Source of the DNA: an uncultured Clostridia bacterium
GTDB taxonomy: Bacteria > Bacillota > Clostridia > Lachnospirales > CAMVHY01
Direction of reading: 5' to 3'
Assembly: GCA_947427385.1 (NCBI GenBank)
Contig: CANEHT010000002.1
Location: 1-64,000, forward strand
DNA: 64,000 nucleotides
Part shown: positions 46,088 to 54,507 of the stretch, piece by piece
How positions within the stretch are numbered: position 1 is the stretch's first letter
Layout of the letters: every line of letters starts with the position of its first letter
Notes under the pieces: generated by a model
Databases searched by the model: none
Told to the model about the DNA's origin: nothing
What the model saw: the letters and a program-made list of their open reading frames with translations, nothing else
Translations under genes and position numbers: made by a program

Positions 46088-48517
46088 TTAATTACTAAAA
46101 ACAATTTCTTCATCTTTATAATCAACTAAAATCTTTTTATTTTTGTCAATTTGATTTTCCAATATCTTTTCGGCAATCGGATCTTCTATTTTAGTTTGAA
46201 TTGTGCGACGCAATGGCCTTGCACCATAGTTTTGATCGAAACCTGCCTCCGCAATATATCCAATCAATTCGTCCGTAAATTCAAGTTCGAGTTCCATATT
46301 GTCCTTGACACGTTTTTTAACTTCATTCAGCATAATTTTTGTGATTTCCTTAGCGTCTTCAAATTCCAATGGATGAAAGACAATTATCTCATCAATTCGG
46401 TTCAAAAATTCTGGTCGAAATAATTCTTTGACCTCGCTCATAACATTTTTTTTCATATCTTCATAAGATTTTTTGACATCTTCATGCGTCATGAAGCCCA
46501 ATTTTTTATTTGAAATAATATTTCGCGCACCAGCATTTGAAGTCATTATGATAACCGTATTTTTAAAATCGACCATACGTCCCTGCGAATCTGTAACACG
46601 TCCATCATCTAAAATTTGCAGCAAAATATTAAAAATATCAGGATGTGCTTTCTCGATTTCATCAAACAACACAACTGAATAAGGTTTACGGCGAACTTTT
46701 TCCGTAAGCTGTCCACCTTCATCATACCCAACATAACCTGGAGGTGCACCAATTAATTTTGCGACATTATGTTTTTCCATGTACTCTGACATATCTATGC
46801 GAATCATTGCGTTTTCATCGCCAAATAAAGCTTCTGTTAACGCGCGTGTCAATTCAGTTTTACCAACGCCAGTTGGTCCAAGAAATAAGAATGAACCAAT
46901 CGGACGCTTAGGGTTTTTCAAACCAACACGACCTCGACGAATTGCCTTACTAACTGCACTTACGGCTTCATTTTGACCAACAACTCGTTCGTGCAAAATT
47001 TTTTCTATATTCATTAATCGTTCAGACTCAGCTTGTTGCAATTGTTTTACATTAATGCCAGTCCAATTGGCAACAACATTTGCAATTTCTTCTTCATCAA
47101 CGATTTGATGCGACTTACTATTATTATCCTGCCAATCATTTCTTTCGTGGTCAAGTTGTTGCTTCAATTCTTCTTGCTTTTTTTTGATATCACTGGCTTT
47201 TTCAAATTCCTCAGACTTTACAGCTGCCTCTTTTTCCTGTTCAAGTTCTTTTATTTTATCTTCAATTTTTTTTATGTCATTAGGCACCGTACAAGTTTGA
47301 AGGCGAACATGCGATGCAGCCTCGTCAATCAAATCAATAGCTTTATCAGGCAAAAATCGGTCAGTTATATAGCGAATAGATAATTTGACAGCGGCTTCGA
47401 TTGCTTTGTCGGTAATTTTTACATTATGATGCGCTTCATATTTATCGCGGACACCAAAAAGCATTTTAATTGCGTCTTCTTCAGATGGTTCCTCAATTTT
47501 TACCGGTTGAAATCTTCGCTCTAGCGCCGAATCTTTTTCGATATGCTTGCGATATTCATTCAAAGTTGTTGCGCCAATAATTTGCAATTCACCACGTGCA
47601 AGCGAAGGTTTCAAAATATTTGCGGCATCAATCGCGCCCTCAGCTCCACCCGCACCAATTAATGTATGAATTTCATCGATAAATAAAATAACGTTTCCAG
47701 CTTTTTTTACTTCACCGATTGCATTTTTAATTCGCTCTTCAAATTCACCACGATATTTACTTCCGGCAACCATTGATGATAAATCAAGTGACACAATTCT
47801 TTTACCTTTCAAAATTTCCGACACATCATCGTCGGCAATTTTTTGTGCGAGATATTCAGCAATCGCAGTTTTTCCGACGCCAGGGTCACCAACTAAACAT
47901 GGATTATTTTTCGTGCGGCGACTTAAAATTTGTATCACGCGCTGTATTTCATTATCGCGGCCAATTATCGGGTCAAATCCATGTTGACTTGCCACCAAAG
48001 TTAAATCTTTACTAAATTTATCAAGTATCGGCGTATTTGATTTCGCATTGCGTTTTTTATTCGAACTTGAAGTTGCACTAGCATTTTGACCGTTAAGCAT
48101 TGAAATAACATATTTATATAAATCTTCGGCCTCAACATTAAACATAGCTAAAATTTTTACTGCGATACTATCATACTCGCGCAAAATTGCAAGCAAAATA
48201 TGTTCGGTTCCAATATAATTCATGCCAAGTTTCAACGCTTCATGTACACTCATTTCAACGATACGTTTAATTCGTGGCGTAAAATCTTGCGGCTTAAAAC
48301 CGAGTTGATTATCCGCGCCCATTAAATCAATAATTTTATCCATAACGTCGTACTCATTAATTCCGTGATCCGTCAAAGCTTTAGCGGCGATAGAATCAGT
48401 AACGCGTAAAAGTCCAACCAATAAATGTTCAGTTCCGACGTAATCATGGCCAAGCTCCATTGCGACATCTTTAGCATTTTCAAAAGCTTGTTTTGCTTTT
48501 TCGGTAAACCGATCCAT
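46088..48517 (-). CDS. clpC: ATP-dependent Clp protease ATP-binding subunit ClpC
   Basis: An 809-aa AAA+ unfoldase that feeds substrates to ClpP. Two N-terminal Clp repeats (residues 1-145), AAA-1 with [15 protein letters not shown] near 205, a UVR/M-type linker ([20 protein letters not shown] near 430) and AAA-2 with [20 protein letters not shown] near 540. It works with McsB, which marks proteins with phosphoarginine. Last gene of metK-mcsA-mcsB-clpC. Confidence 0.97.
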   Translation of the reverse strand: MDRFTEKAKQAFENAKDVAMELGHDYVGTEHLLVGLLRVTDSIAAKALTDHGINEYDVMDKIIDLMGADNQLGFKPQDFTPRIKRIVEMSVHEALKLGMNYIGTEHILLAILREYDSIAVKILAMFNVEAEDLYKYVISMLNGQNASATSSSNKKRNAKSNTPILDKFSKDLTLVASQHGFDPIIGRDNEIQRVIQILSRRTKNNPCLVGDPGVGKTAIAEYLAQKIADDDVSEILKGKRIVSLDLSSMVAGSKYRGEFEERIKNAIGEVKKAGNVILFIDEIHTLIGAGGAEGAIDAANILKPSLARGELQIIGATTLNEYRKHIEKDSALERRFQPVKIEEPSEEDAIKMLFGVRDKYEAHHNVKITDKAIEAAVKLSIRYITDRFLPDKAIDLIDEAASHVRLQTCTVPNDIKKIEDKIKELEQEKEAAVKSEEFEKASDIKKKQEELKQQLDHERNDWQDNNSKSHQIVDEEEIANVVANWTGINVKQLQQAESERLMNIEKILHERVVGQNEAVSAVSKAIRRGRVGLKNPKRPIGSFLFLGPTGVGKTELTRALTEALFGDENAMIRIDMSEYMEKHNVAKLIGAPPGYVGYDEGGQLTEKVRRKPYSVVLFDEIEKAHPDIFNILLQILDDGRVTDSQGRMVDFKNTVIIMTSNAGARNIISNKKLGFMTHEDVKKSYEDMKKNVMSEVKELFRPEFLNRIDEIIVFHPLEFEDAKEITKIMLNEVKKRVKDNMELELEFTDELIGYIAEAGFDQNYGARPLRRTIQTKIEDPIAEKILENQIDKNKKILVDYKDEEIVFSN

Positions 48518-48528
48518 TTTTATCCCTC

Positions 48529-49539
48529 CTACAACATTTTTTTAATATATTCAGCGCGCGCGATATCGCGTTCTTTTTCATCAAGTCTACGGCCAAAATT
48601 TTTTTGAAGTAAACCTGGTTGGATATTCATCATAATTTTATAGACATTGCATTTAAATTTCGGAATATCAAAGCCCATACCATAACCCAATCGTACATCT
48701 GAGAGCAAATTCATTGCTTCGTGCGTATTAATTTTTTTACAGTTAGTAAGTGTTCCGAACGAACGGAAAATTTTATCCTCAAAGTCCAAACGATTTTTCT
48801 GCAAAATAGTTTCACGTAATTTTAATTCTTGCTCAATAATTTGATGGGCAACATTTTGCAGATTTTTTATTATATCTTCCTCCGATTTACCGAGTGTAAT
48901 TTGATTTGAAATCTGATAGATACTTCCCATCGGTTCAGTTCCTTCACCATGTAAACCACGTACCGTCATGCCAAACTTACTTATAATTTGGACTAAATTT
49001 TTCAATTGAGCGGATTTTTCTAACATTGGTAAATGCAGCATAAATGATGCACGTAAACCGGTTCCAACATTTGTAGGGCAAGAAGTTAAAAAACCGAATT
49101 CATTATCGAAAGCGTAATCAATTTTTTGCGAAAAAATATCGTCAATATCATTTGCTAATGAAAAAGTTTTAAAAATATTAGCGCCAGAACAAATTGATTG
49201 GATACGGATATGGTCTTCCTCATTAATCATTACGCATACAGATTCATCTTTATTAATAAAGAAGCCACGAGGATTTTTATTTTGTAAGAAATATTGACTG
49301 ATATTATGGAGTTCGAAATTAGAAAGTAATTCGATATCGGAGACATCGTTAGCATTTACGAACATAAAATCATTAGAGAGTAATTTTACGGTATCAATAG
49401 TTTTATTAAGGATATCTTGCATTTGTTGAGGCTGTAGGATAACGGAAAAAGGATATTGAGTAATATTACGAGCGAGGCGAATCCGCGACGTAATAAAAAT
49501 TGAGAAATCAAGTTGAGAATCGTCAAACCATTTATCCAT
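48529..49539 (-). CDS. mcsB: Protein-arginine kinase McsB
   Basis: A 336-aa phosphagen-kinase-like enzyme that phosphorylates arginine residues, targeting proteins to ClpCP. FITSRIRLARNITQYPFS near residue 15 and CPTNVGTGLRASFMLHLP near 165 are family motifs. Start at ATG 49539 (MDKWFDDSQLDFS) after GGAGGA; upstream frame lies within mcsA. It overlaps mcsA by 8 nt. Confidence 0.95.
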   Translation of the reverse strand: MDKWFDDSQLDFSIFITSRIRLARNITQYPFSVILQPQQMQDILNKTIDTVKLLSNDFMFVNANDVSDIELLSNFELHNISQYFLQNKNPRGFFINKDESVCVMINEEDHIRIQSICSGANIFKTFSLANDIDDIFSQKIDYAFDNEFGFLTSCPTNVGTGLRASFMLHLPMLEKSAQLKNLVQIISKFGMTVRGLHGEGTEPMGSIYQISNQITLGKSEEDIIKNLQNVAHQIIEQELKLRETILQKNRLDFEDKIFRSFGTLTNCKKINTHEAMNLLSDVRLGYGMGFDIPKFKCNVYKIMMNIQPGLLQKNFGRRLDEKERDIARAEYIKKML

Positions 49540-50041
49540 TATGTTCCTCCTTAATTTTTTTGATTTCATCACGTAATTTTGCAGCTTGCTCATATTCCTC
49601 ATTATCAATAGCCTTATGCAAATCATTTTGTAATTTCGCAATACGATTTTGGTACGAGATTTCAAGTAATGACTTACCGGGTACTTTTCCAGTATGACGA
49701 GTACCAGCCTGAATATTACGTAAGATAGGGATTAAATCTTCCCGAAAAGTTTTATAGCATTGATCACAGCCAAGTTTCCCAACATTTTTAAAATCATCAG
49801 AAGTAAAGCCACATTTTGGGCAAACTTTTTTACGAATTAAATCATTAGGTTGGCCGTAAAGTTGTTTTTGGTCGTTACTTAAAAAAGTATCGAGGAAGCC
49901 ATGAAATAAATCCTCGAAAGAGATTTGCATTTCGAGTTGTTTTGCACATTGATTACATAAATGGAACTCACGTTCTTGGCCATTTATAACGCGATGAACG
50001 AAAACAGTAGCGGGATTAACATTACAATTTTGACATAACAA
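49532..50041 (-). CDS. mcsA: McsA, activator of McsB
   Basis: A 169-aa zinc-binding adaptor. Two CxxC pairs (CQNC, CNQC) near the N-terminus and CPKC, CDQC near residue 75-95 bind zinc; a C-terminal UVR domain (KLQNDLHKAIDNEEYEQAAK) interacts with Clp. It normally follows ctsR; here metK precedes it by 15 nt and no ctsR is present. Confidence 0.93.
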   Translation of the reverse strand: MLCQNCNVNPATVFVHRVINGQEREFHLCNQCAKQLEMQISFEDLFHGFLDTFLSNDQKQLYGQPNDLIRKKVCPKCGFTSDDFKNVGKLGCDQCYKTFREDLIPILRNIQAGTRHTGKVPGKSLLEISYQNRIAKLQNDLHKAIDNEEYEQAAKLRDEIKKIKEEHNG

Positions 50042-50056
50042 AAAGATTACCTCCTC

Positions 50057-51175
50057 TCAGAAATCATAAGAAATTATTTCCCACGGCAAATTTAAATCGT
50101 CACGACCAAAATGTCCGTAGCTAGAAACTTGGCCAAAAATCGGATTAAATAAGCCGAATTTTTCAATAATTGCCGTAGGCCGAAAATCAAATTTTTCATT
50201 TATTATCTTCGTTAATTTTTCATCAGAAAATTTTCCGGTAGCAAACGTATTTACAGAAATTGAAATAGGTTTGCTCACACCAATTGCATAAGAAACTTGA
50301 ATCTCACATTTTTTTGCTAAACCATTTGCAACAATATTTTTAGCAACATATCGTGCCATATAAGCACCACATCGATCAACTTTTGTAGCATCTTTGCCGG
50401 AGAAAGCACCGCCGCCATGACGCGCATAACCACCATAAGTATCGACAATAATTTTTCGCCCGGTTAATCCTGAATCTGCAAGTGGTCCGCCAATAACAAA
50501 ACGTCCGGTTGGATTTATTAAAAATTTTGTTTTTGAATCCAATAAATTTTTTGGCAGCGTCGCAATAATAACATTTTGAATTATATCCGCTCGTAATTTT
50601 TCATATTCAACATTTGGGTCATGTTGCGCCGAAATCAAAACATTGTCAATTCTAATCGGCTTACCGTCAAAATATTCAACAGTAACTTGCGATTTACCAT
50701 CGGGACGTAAATAATTCAAAAAATTATTTTTACGGACATCTGCTAAACGTTTAGAAAGTTTGTGTGCCAAATAAATTGGCATTGGCATAAAGACATCAGT
50801 TTCGTCACACGCAAATCCAAACATCATACCTTGATCGCCCGCACCAATATCTAAATTATCGACACCTTTAGCAATATCTGGCGATTGATTTTTAAATGAA
50901 GTCAAGACGGCGCACGAATCATAATTAAAACCTAAATCCATTTTATCATAACCGATGGATTTAATTTTATTGCGGACAATTTTTTCTATATCGACATAGC
51001 AATTTGTTGTAATTTCGCCGGTAACTAAAACCAAACCGGTTGTCACAATAGTTTCACAAGCGACGCGCGCATTTTTATCATTGCTTAAAATTTCATCGAG
51101 TACGGAATCAGAGATACCATCGCAAATTTTATCAGGATGACCTTCAGTAACAGATTCGGAAGTAAAAAGGCTCAA
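50057..51175 (-). CDS. metK: S-adenosylmethionine synthetase
   Basis: A 372-aa enzyme making SAM from methionine and ATP. Family motifs include [16 protein letters not shown] near the N-terminus, [16 protein letters not shown] near 115 and [17 protein letters not shown] near 255. GGAGG precedes the ATG. The leader is too short for a SAM riboswitch. It lies upstream of mcsA with almost no gap, so its promoter probably also drives mcsA-mcsB-clpC. Confidence 0.97.
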   Translation of the reverse strand: MSLFTSESVTEGHPDKICDGISDSVLDEILSNDKNARVACETIVTTGLVLVTGEITTNCYVDIEKIVRNKIKSIGYDKMDLGFNYDSCAVLTSFKNQSPDIAKGVDNLDIGAGDQGMMFGFACDETDVFMPMPIYLAHKLSKRLADVRKNNFLNYLRPDGKSQVTVEYFDGKPIRIDNVLISAQHDPNVEYEKLRADIIQNVIIATLPKNLLDSKTKFLINPTGRFVIGGPLADSGLTGRKIIVDTYGGYARHGGGAFSGKDATKVDRCGAYMARYVAKNIVANGLAKKCEIQVSYAIGVSKPISISVNTFATGKFSDEKLTKIINEKFDFRPTAIIEKFGLFNPIFGQVSSYGHFGRDDLNLPWEIISYDF

Positions 51176-51206
51176 GATAAATTTCCTCCTTAGATTTGTG
51201 GAGATA

Positions 51207-51215
51207 TTATATCAC
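51207..51215 (-). promoter_or_regulatory. Extended -10 promoter of metK-mcsA-mcsB-clpC
   Basis: On the minus strand TGATATAAT (51215-51207), a TGn-extended perfect -10, 32 nt before the metK ATG. An ATTTTA with 16-nt spacing could serve as a weak -35. No CtsR-type heptad repeat is visible. Confidence 0.65.
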
Positions 51216-51222
51216 AAAAATT

Positions 51223-51765
51223 TCACGTAAAATATAATTCATAAATCAAATTGACGGCGGATAATTTATTTATGCGCCACAAATAAATTGCGATTGCAAA
51301 CAATGATAAATTTGGGAAAAACAAAATGAATTGCAAAATGCCGAGCAAAAATAAACTAGCAATCATAAAACGATTTAATTTCAGGAAAAATTTTTTGCCC
51401 ACAGAAAATTTTTTTAATATCAAAATTAAAATTCTGCCGCCATCTAACGGATAAATTGGCAGCAAATTAAATATGAATAAACAAAAATTTGCGCCAACAA
51501 AAAAATTATTTCGGCCAAAAAAAATTATTGCCAAAAATAAATTTGCGAATGGCCCCGCTATTAAAATCCAAAATTTTTTCCACGCAATTGTCAAATTAAA
51601 ATTTTTAATTACGGCTTTTGCACCGATTAAGCTAAAAATAATTTTTTCGATTTGTAGTCCGAAAAATTTTGCAACTAAAACATGTGAAAGTTCATGAATT
51701 ACGACAAAAATCCAAACGCAAAAAAAATGTTCCGCAATAATCGGAACAAAATAATAAGGAATCAA
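51223..51765 (-). CDS. spoIVFB: SpoIVFB-like M50 intramembrane metalloprotease
   Basis: A 180-aa site-2 protease. HELSH near residue 24 gives the zinc site HExxH, and LLPIYPLDGGRI near 100 supplies the third ligand Asp. About six hydrophobic segments. In spore-formers it releases active sigma-K in the mother cell and is held in check by SpoIVFA. Here it is shorter than Bacillus SpoIVFB (288 aa), lacking the C-terminal CBS part. Its ATG overlaps the stop of the upstream LytM fragment (ATGA), matching the spoIVFA-spoIVFB order. Confidence 0.85.
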   Translation of the reverse strand: MIPYYFVPIIAEHFFCVWIFVVIHELSHVLVAKFFGLQIEKIIFSLIGAKAVIKNFNLTIAWKKFWILIAGPFANLFLAIIFFGRNNFFVGANFCLFIFNLLPIYPLDGGRILILILKKFSVGKKFFLKLNRFMIASLFLLGILQFILFFPNLSLFAIAIYLWRINKLSAVNLIYELYFT

Positions 51766-52148
51766 TCTAAAAATTCACCGCGCAACATATATTCATTTTT
51801 AACATCATCGGTATATGGTAAATCAACAAAGCAAAATGGATCTAGCAATTTATTTTCAAAACGTATTGAATAATGTAAATGTGGGCCGCTAGCAAAACCA
51901 GTTTTACCTGCGAGCGCAATAACTTGATTTTTTGTAATATGTGAATTTTCCTTGACAAAAATTTTTTTTAGATGTCCATTAAAAATTTCGTAGCCATCAA
52001 AAGTTTTATACGTGACAAAATTTCCAAAAGAATTTGAATATCCAACAGAATTAATTATTCCATCGGCAACTGCAAAAATTTTTGTTCCCTCAGCTACACC
52101 AATATCAATTCCGTCATGAAATTCTTGTTTGTTCGTAATTGGATTCAA
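51762..52148 (-). CDS. spoIVFA: SpoIVFA-like protein, C-terminal LytM (M23) part
   Basis: The longest stand-alone open frame here has 128 aa from a TTG at 52148, but without a ribosome binding site. The domain actually begins earlier in the same frame: codons from about 52200 encode GIITSSFGQRLNPITNKQ, the canonical start of a LytM/M23 domain. Zinc ligands FHDGID and GPHLHYS are all present, unlike many degenerate SpoIVFA proteins. It joins the upstream fragment (52193-52516) by a one-base shift at a run of nine A, so this is probably the second half of one gene. Confidence 0.8.
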   Translation of the reverse strand: MNPITNKQEFHDGIDIGVAEGTKIFAVADGIINSVGYSNSFGNFVTYKTFDGYEIFNGHLKKIFVKENSHITKNQVIALAGKTGFASGPHLHYSIRFENKLLDPFCFVDLPYTDDVKNEYMLRGEFLD

Positions 52149-52192
52149 TCGTTGTCCAAATGAAGACGTAATAATTCCATGAGTTGGATTGA

Positions 52193-52516
52193 TTAAAATT
52201 TTTTTTTAGTTTCATTTAATTCATTTTCATCCGCATTCATTTGTTTAATTAAATTTTCATCGATTTGAAAATCTTGGATATCGGCCGGTAATTTTTCCAT
52301 GAGCAAATTAAATTTTTCAATACCAACCGTTTTTAGTTCTTCAAATGAAATATTTTGAGCGAGTTGATTTTTTAATTTCAATTTAAAATTTTTCATCGTT
52401 GGAAATAAATTTAAAACTAAAATTGACAATAAAATCAAACCGCAAGTTAAAGTTTGATTGATTAACGATTGTGCGAAATAGTTTTCACTTTTAGGAGATT
52501 TTTTGTAATATCTCAT
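52193..52516 (-). CDS. spoIVFA: SpoIVFA-like protein, N-terminal membrane part
   Basis: A 107-aa open frame: a polar start, one transmembrane segment around residues 22-41 (LTCGLILLSILVLNLFPTM) and a helical region ending KKKF before a TAA. This is the layout of the N-terminal half of SpoIVFA. GGAGGAAA precedes the ATG, which overlaps the ylmC stop by 4 nt. The frame closes right after the poly-A run at 52199-52207, and the LytM half continues in the -1 frame. Confidence 0.78.
   Translation of the reverse strand: MRYYKKSPKSENYFAQSLINQTLTCGLILLSILVLNLFPTMKNFKLKLKNQLAQNISFEELKTVGIEKFNLLMEKLPADIQDFQIDENLIKQMNADENELNETKKKF
52199..52207 (-). other. Nine-A run, putative frameshift/slippage site in spoIVFA
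   Basis: On the coding (minus) strand the bases read ACT, nine A, then TTTTAA. In the zero frame this gives Lys3-Phe-stop. One extra A, or a -1 ribosomal slip on AAAAAAA, gives KKKILINPTHGIITSSFG and a continuous ~251-aa SpoIVFA with its LytM domain. It may be natural slippage, a true disabling mutation or a homopolymer read error. Confidence 0.7.
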
Positions 52517-52770
52517 TTACTTTCCTCCGCAATTTTTTCAGTATCAACATCAACTAAAATAATATCGTCACCAATTTGTTTAATATTTGCCCACGGAATA
52601 CAATATTCAGTTTCACGGCCGAATACGCCTAAAATTTTCCCACTACCCGGCACAATTATTTTTTTGATTTTGCCACTTTTTTCATCAATATCAATATCGG
52701 CAATAAATCCAAATCGTTTCCCATCACTTATATTTATAATTTCTTTTTGTCGCATATCATATACTCGCAA
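52513..52770 (-). CDS. ylmC: PRC-barrel sporulation protein YlmC/YmxH
   Basis: An 85-aa PRC-barrel protein. MRQKEIINISDGKRFGFIAD matches the YlmC/YmxH family closely, and IPWANIKQIGDDIILV ends the barrel. The family is linked to sporulation in Firmicutes; its precise role is unknown. Start chosen at TTG 52770, six nt after GAGGTGA. It heads ylmC-spoIVFA-spoIVFB, each junction overlapping by ATGA. Confidence 0.85.
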   Translation of the reverse strand: MRVYDMRQKEIINISDGKRFGFIADIDIDEKSGKIKKIIVPGSGKILGVFGRETEYCIPWANIKQIGDDIILVDVDTEKIAEESK

Positions 52771-52822
52771 AAAAATCACCTCTATAAAAATAAATTATGC
52801 TTGCCGTAAAAATATATAACTA

Positions 52823-52851
52823 TTGCACATCGCAAAATAATTTATTATTAT
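52823..52851 (+). promoter_or_regulatory. Sigma-A-type promoter of the LemA-like gene
   Basis: TTGCAC at 52823-52828, a 17-nt spacer and TATTAT at 52846-52851, about 31 nt before the ATG. Confidence 0.6.
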
Positions 52852-52882
52852 AAAAGTAAATATCAAATTAGGAGTGAGTAAA

Positions 52883-53761
52883 ATGAACTTTATGTTTTTA
52901 ATTTGTGTGTTAATCGCATACGTTATTGTTAATTTTACTAAAATGACTTCAGGTAAAAAAAAAATTAATAGTGAGTGGGAACAAGTTGACGCACAATTAA
53001 AACGCAAATTTGATTTGACTCAAAATTTAGTTGAAATTTTTTATGAGTGTTTCGCACAAGATAAAACAAATATACTCGAAGATGTAATAGCCGCACAAAA
53101 TAATTTTTTTCGAGCACAAAATCCACAACAACTAATAGATGTAAATTTGCAAATGGATAAGGCATTGAAAAAATTATTTGTAGAAACTGAAAATTATACA
53201 AGCTTAAAAGAAAGTAGCGAGTTGAAAAGTTTGAAAAAGAAATTTGAAAAAATTCAGGCTCAAATAAGTGAATACATAGCCGATTTTCAAAATAATATGA
53301 CTGAAAGTGCATGGCGTCAAATTGAAAATAAAATACGACAAAAATTTTCATTGATTCCAAATTTAAATGCAACGGTTGAAAAATATATTTCAAGCGAAAA
53401 AATTATTCTGGATAACATAAATCAAATACGAGATGACTATTTTCACGCACAAACACCGGAAGAAAAAATGCAAATAACAAAACAAATGTCAATTGAATTA
53501 AAAAGATTGTTTAATTCGGCAAAAAATTATCCAAAGTTACAAGCAAACTTTGCATTTACAAACTTTGAGCAAAAAATTTCAAAAATCGAAGATAAAATTG
53601 GCTACTTAAGTCAAAATTATAATGAAGCTGTAAAAAAATATAATGAGTCAACTTTGATTTACCCAAATAATTTTTTATCAAAACCTTTTGGCTTCCGCAA
53701 AATAAAATATTTTAATACGGACGAACTCCAACGTAGTACAAATTTAAAAGTTGAATTTTAA
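52883..53761 (+). CDS. LemA family protein with duplicated LemA core
   Basis: A 292-aa protein with a short N-terminal transmembrane anchor (residues 2-18) and a helical, cytosolic or surface-exposed body. Two tandem LemA-like units are visible: SEWEQVDAQLKRKFDLTQNLV near residue 33 and AWRQIENKIRQKFSLIPNLN near 150; each is followed by a segment with FFRAQNPQQ or YFHAQTPEE. Usual LemA proteins have about 185 aa and one unit. The ATG at 52883 follows AGGAGTGA. The function of LemA is poorly known. It diverges from the ylmC-spoIVF operon. Confidence 0.78.
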   Translation: MNFMFLICVLIAYVIVNFTKMTSGKKKINSEWEQVDAQLKRKFDLTQNLVEIFYECFAQDKTNILEDVIAAQNNFFRAQNPQQLIDVNLQMDKALKKLFVETENYTSLKESSELKSLKKKFEKIQAQISEYIADFQNNMTESAWRQIENKIRQKFSLIPNLNATVEKYISSEKIILDNINQIRDDYFHAQTPEEKMQITKQMSIELKRLFNSAKNYPKLQANFAFTNFEQKISKIEDKIGYLSQNYNEAVKKYNESTLIYPNNFLSKPFGFRKIKYFNTDELQRSTNLKVEF

Positions 53762-53785
53762 AAATTGAAAGTGAGGTTGATTTCT

Positions 53786-54346
53786 ATGAAAGCAATGCTG
53801 ATTCCGCCATCACGAAAATATTTTGATAGCTATCTAGAAGCTTGCCATGAATATGAGCAAATCAATGAACATTCTTTTTTGCACGATTTATATGAGTTTG
53901 CACACTTAAAACGTGGCGGTGAAATTTCTTTTAATGCGTGGAAAAACGGAATTATCCATCAATATTATTTTGATACAATTAATGGGAAATATCAGATGCT
54001 CAGTGTTCCGTCAACAACTTTTTGGCTTGTCGACGAAACACAATATATTGGCATCGGAATTATCCGCCACAGAATGACAAAAGCTATTGAAGAATACGGT
54101 GGCAATATCGGCTATGCAATTCGTCCAACAAAATGGAATCAAGGTTACGGCACACTCCAACTCAAATTATTATTAAAGGAAGCGAACAAATTAAAAATCA
54201 ATCCGGCACTTGTTACATGTGATGAAGAAAATATTGCATCAAAGAAATTAATCGAAAAAAATGGTGGCAAACTACGTGATAAACTTCCGACACATACAAA
54301 CGGAAAAGATATTTTACTTTGTCGTTATTGGGTAAATACAAAATAA
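53786..54346 (+). CDS. GNAT N-acetyltransferase
   Basis: A 186-aa acetyltransferase of the type that begins with P-S-x-K-Y-x-x-S-Y-x-x-A and ends with a conserved CRYW segment. The acetyl-CoA loop is YAIRPTKWNQGYGTLQLKLL near residue 112, followed by CDEENIASKKLIEKNGGK. GAGGT precedes the ATG at 53786, 24 nt after the LemA-like gene. Substrate unknown. Confidence 0.85.
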   Translation: MKAMLIPPSRKYFDSYLEACHEYEQINEHSFLHDLYEFAHLKRGGEISFNAWKNGIIHQYYFDTINGKYQMLSVPSTTFWLVDETQYIGIGIIRHRMTKAIEEYGGNIGYAIRPTKWNQGYGTLQLKLLLKEANKLKINPALVTCDEENIASKKLIEKNGGKLRDKLPTHTNGKDILLCRYWVNTK

Positions 54347-54355
54347 TAAAATTTT

Positions 54356-54500
54356 AAGACCTTTACTTTTTTCTTTGGAAAGAAAAAAAGTAAAACAAAA
54401 AAGAAACTTTGCTAAAAAAATCTTTGTGTGAAATCACACAAAGATTTTTTTAGCAAAGTTTTTTTTGGTTCTTTTTTTTACAAAAAAAAGAACGGTTTTA
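54356..54500. repeat. Palindromic intergenic element, copy 8 (hybrid A/B arms)
   Basis: Left arm A (AAGACC, TTTACTTTTTTC folding on GAAAGAAAAAAAGTAAA), central hairpin CTTTGTGTGA/TCACACAAAG within AAACTTTGCTAAAAAAA and its exact complement TTTTTTTAGCAAAGTTT, right arm type B (GGTTCTTTTTTTTACAAAAAAAAGAACGG). The flanking bases GCTA/TAGC differ from other copies but still pair. It lies between converging genes. Confidence 0.9.
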
Positions 54501-54507
54501 TTATTAT

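Noticed and set aside
50057-51222. SAM riboswitch upstream of metK
   Set aside because: Only about 45 nt separate the neighbouring stop from the metK ATG, and they are filled by a promoter and ribosome binding site; an S-box needs over 100 nt.
4243-54500. Target-site duplications around the palindromic elements
   Set aside because: I compared the bases just outside each copy and saw no consistent direct repeat; the AT-rich flanks make short matches meaningless.
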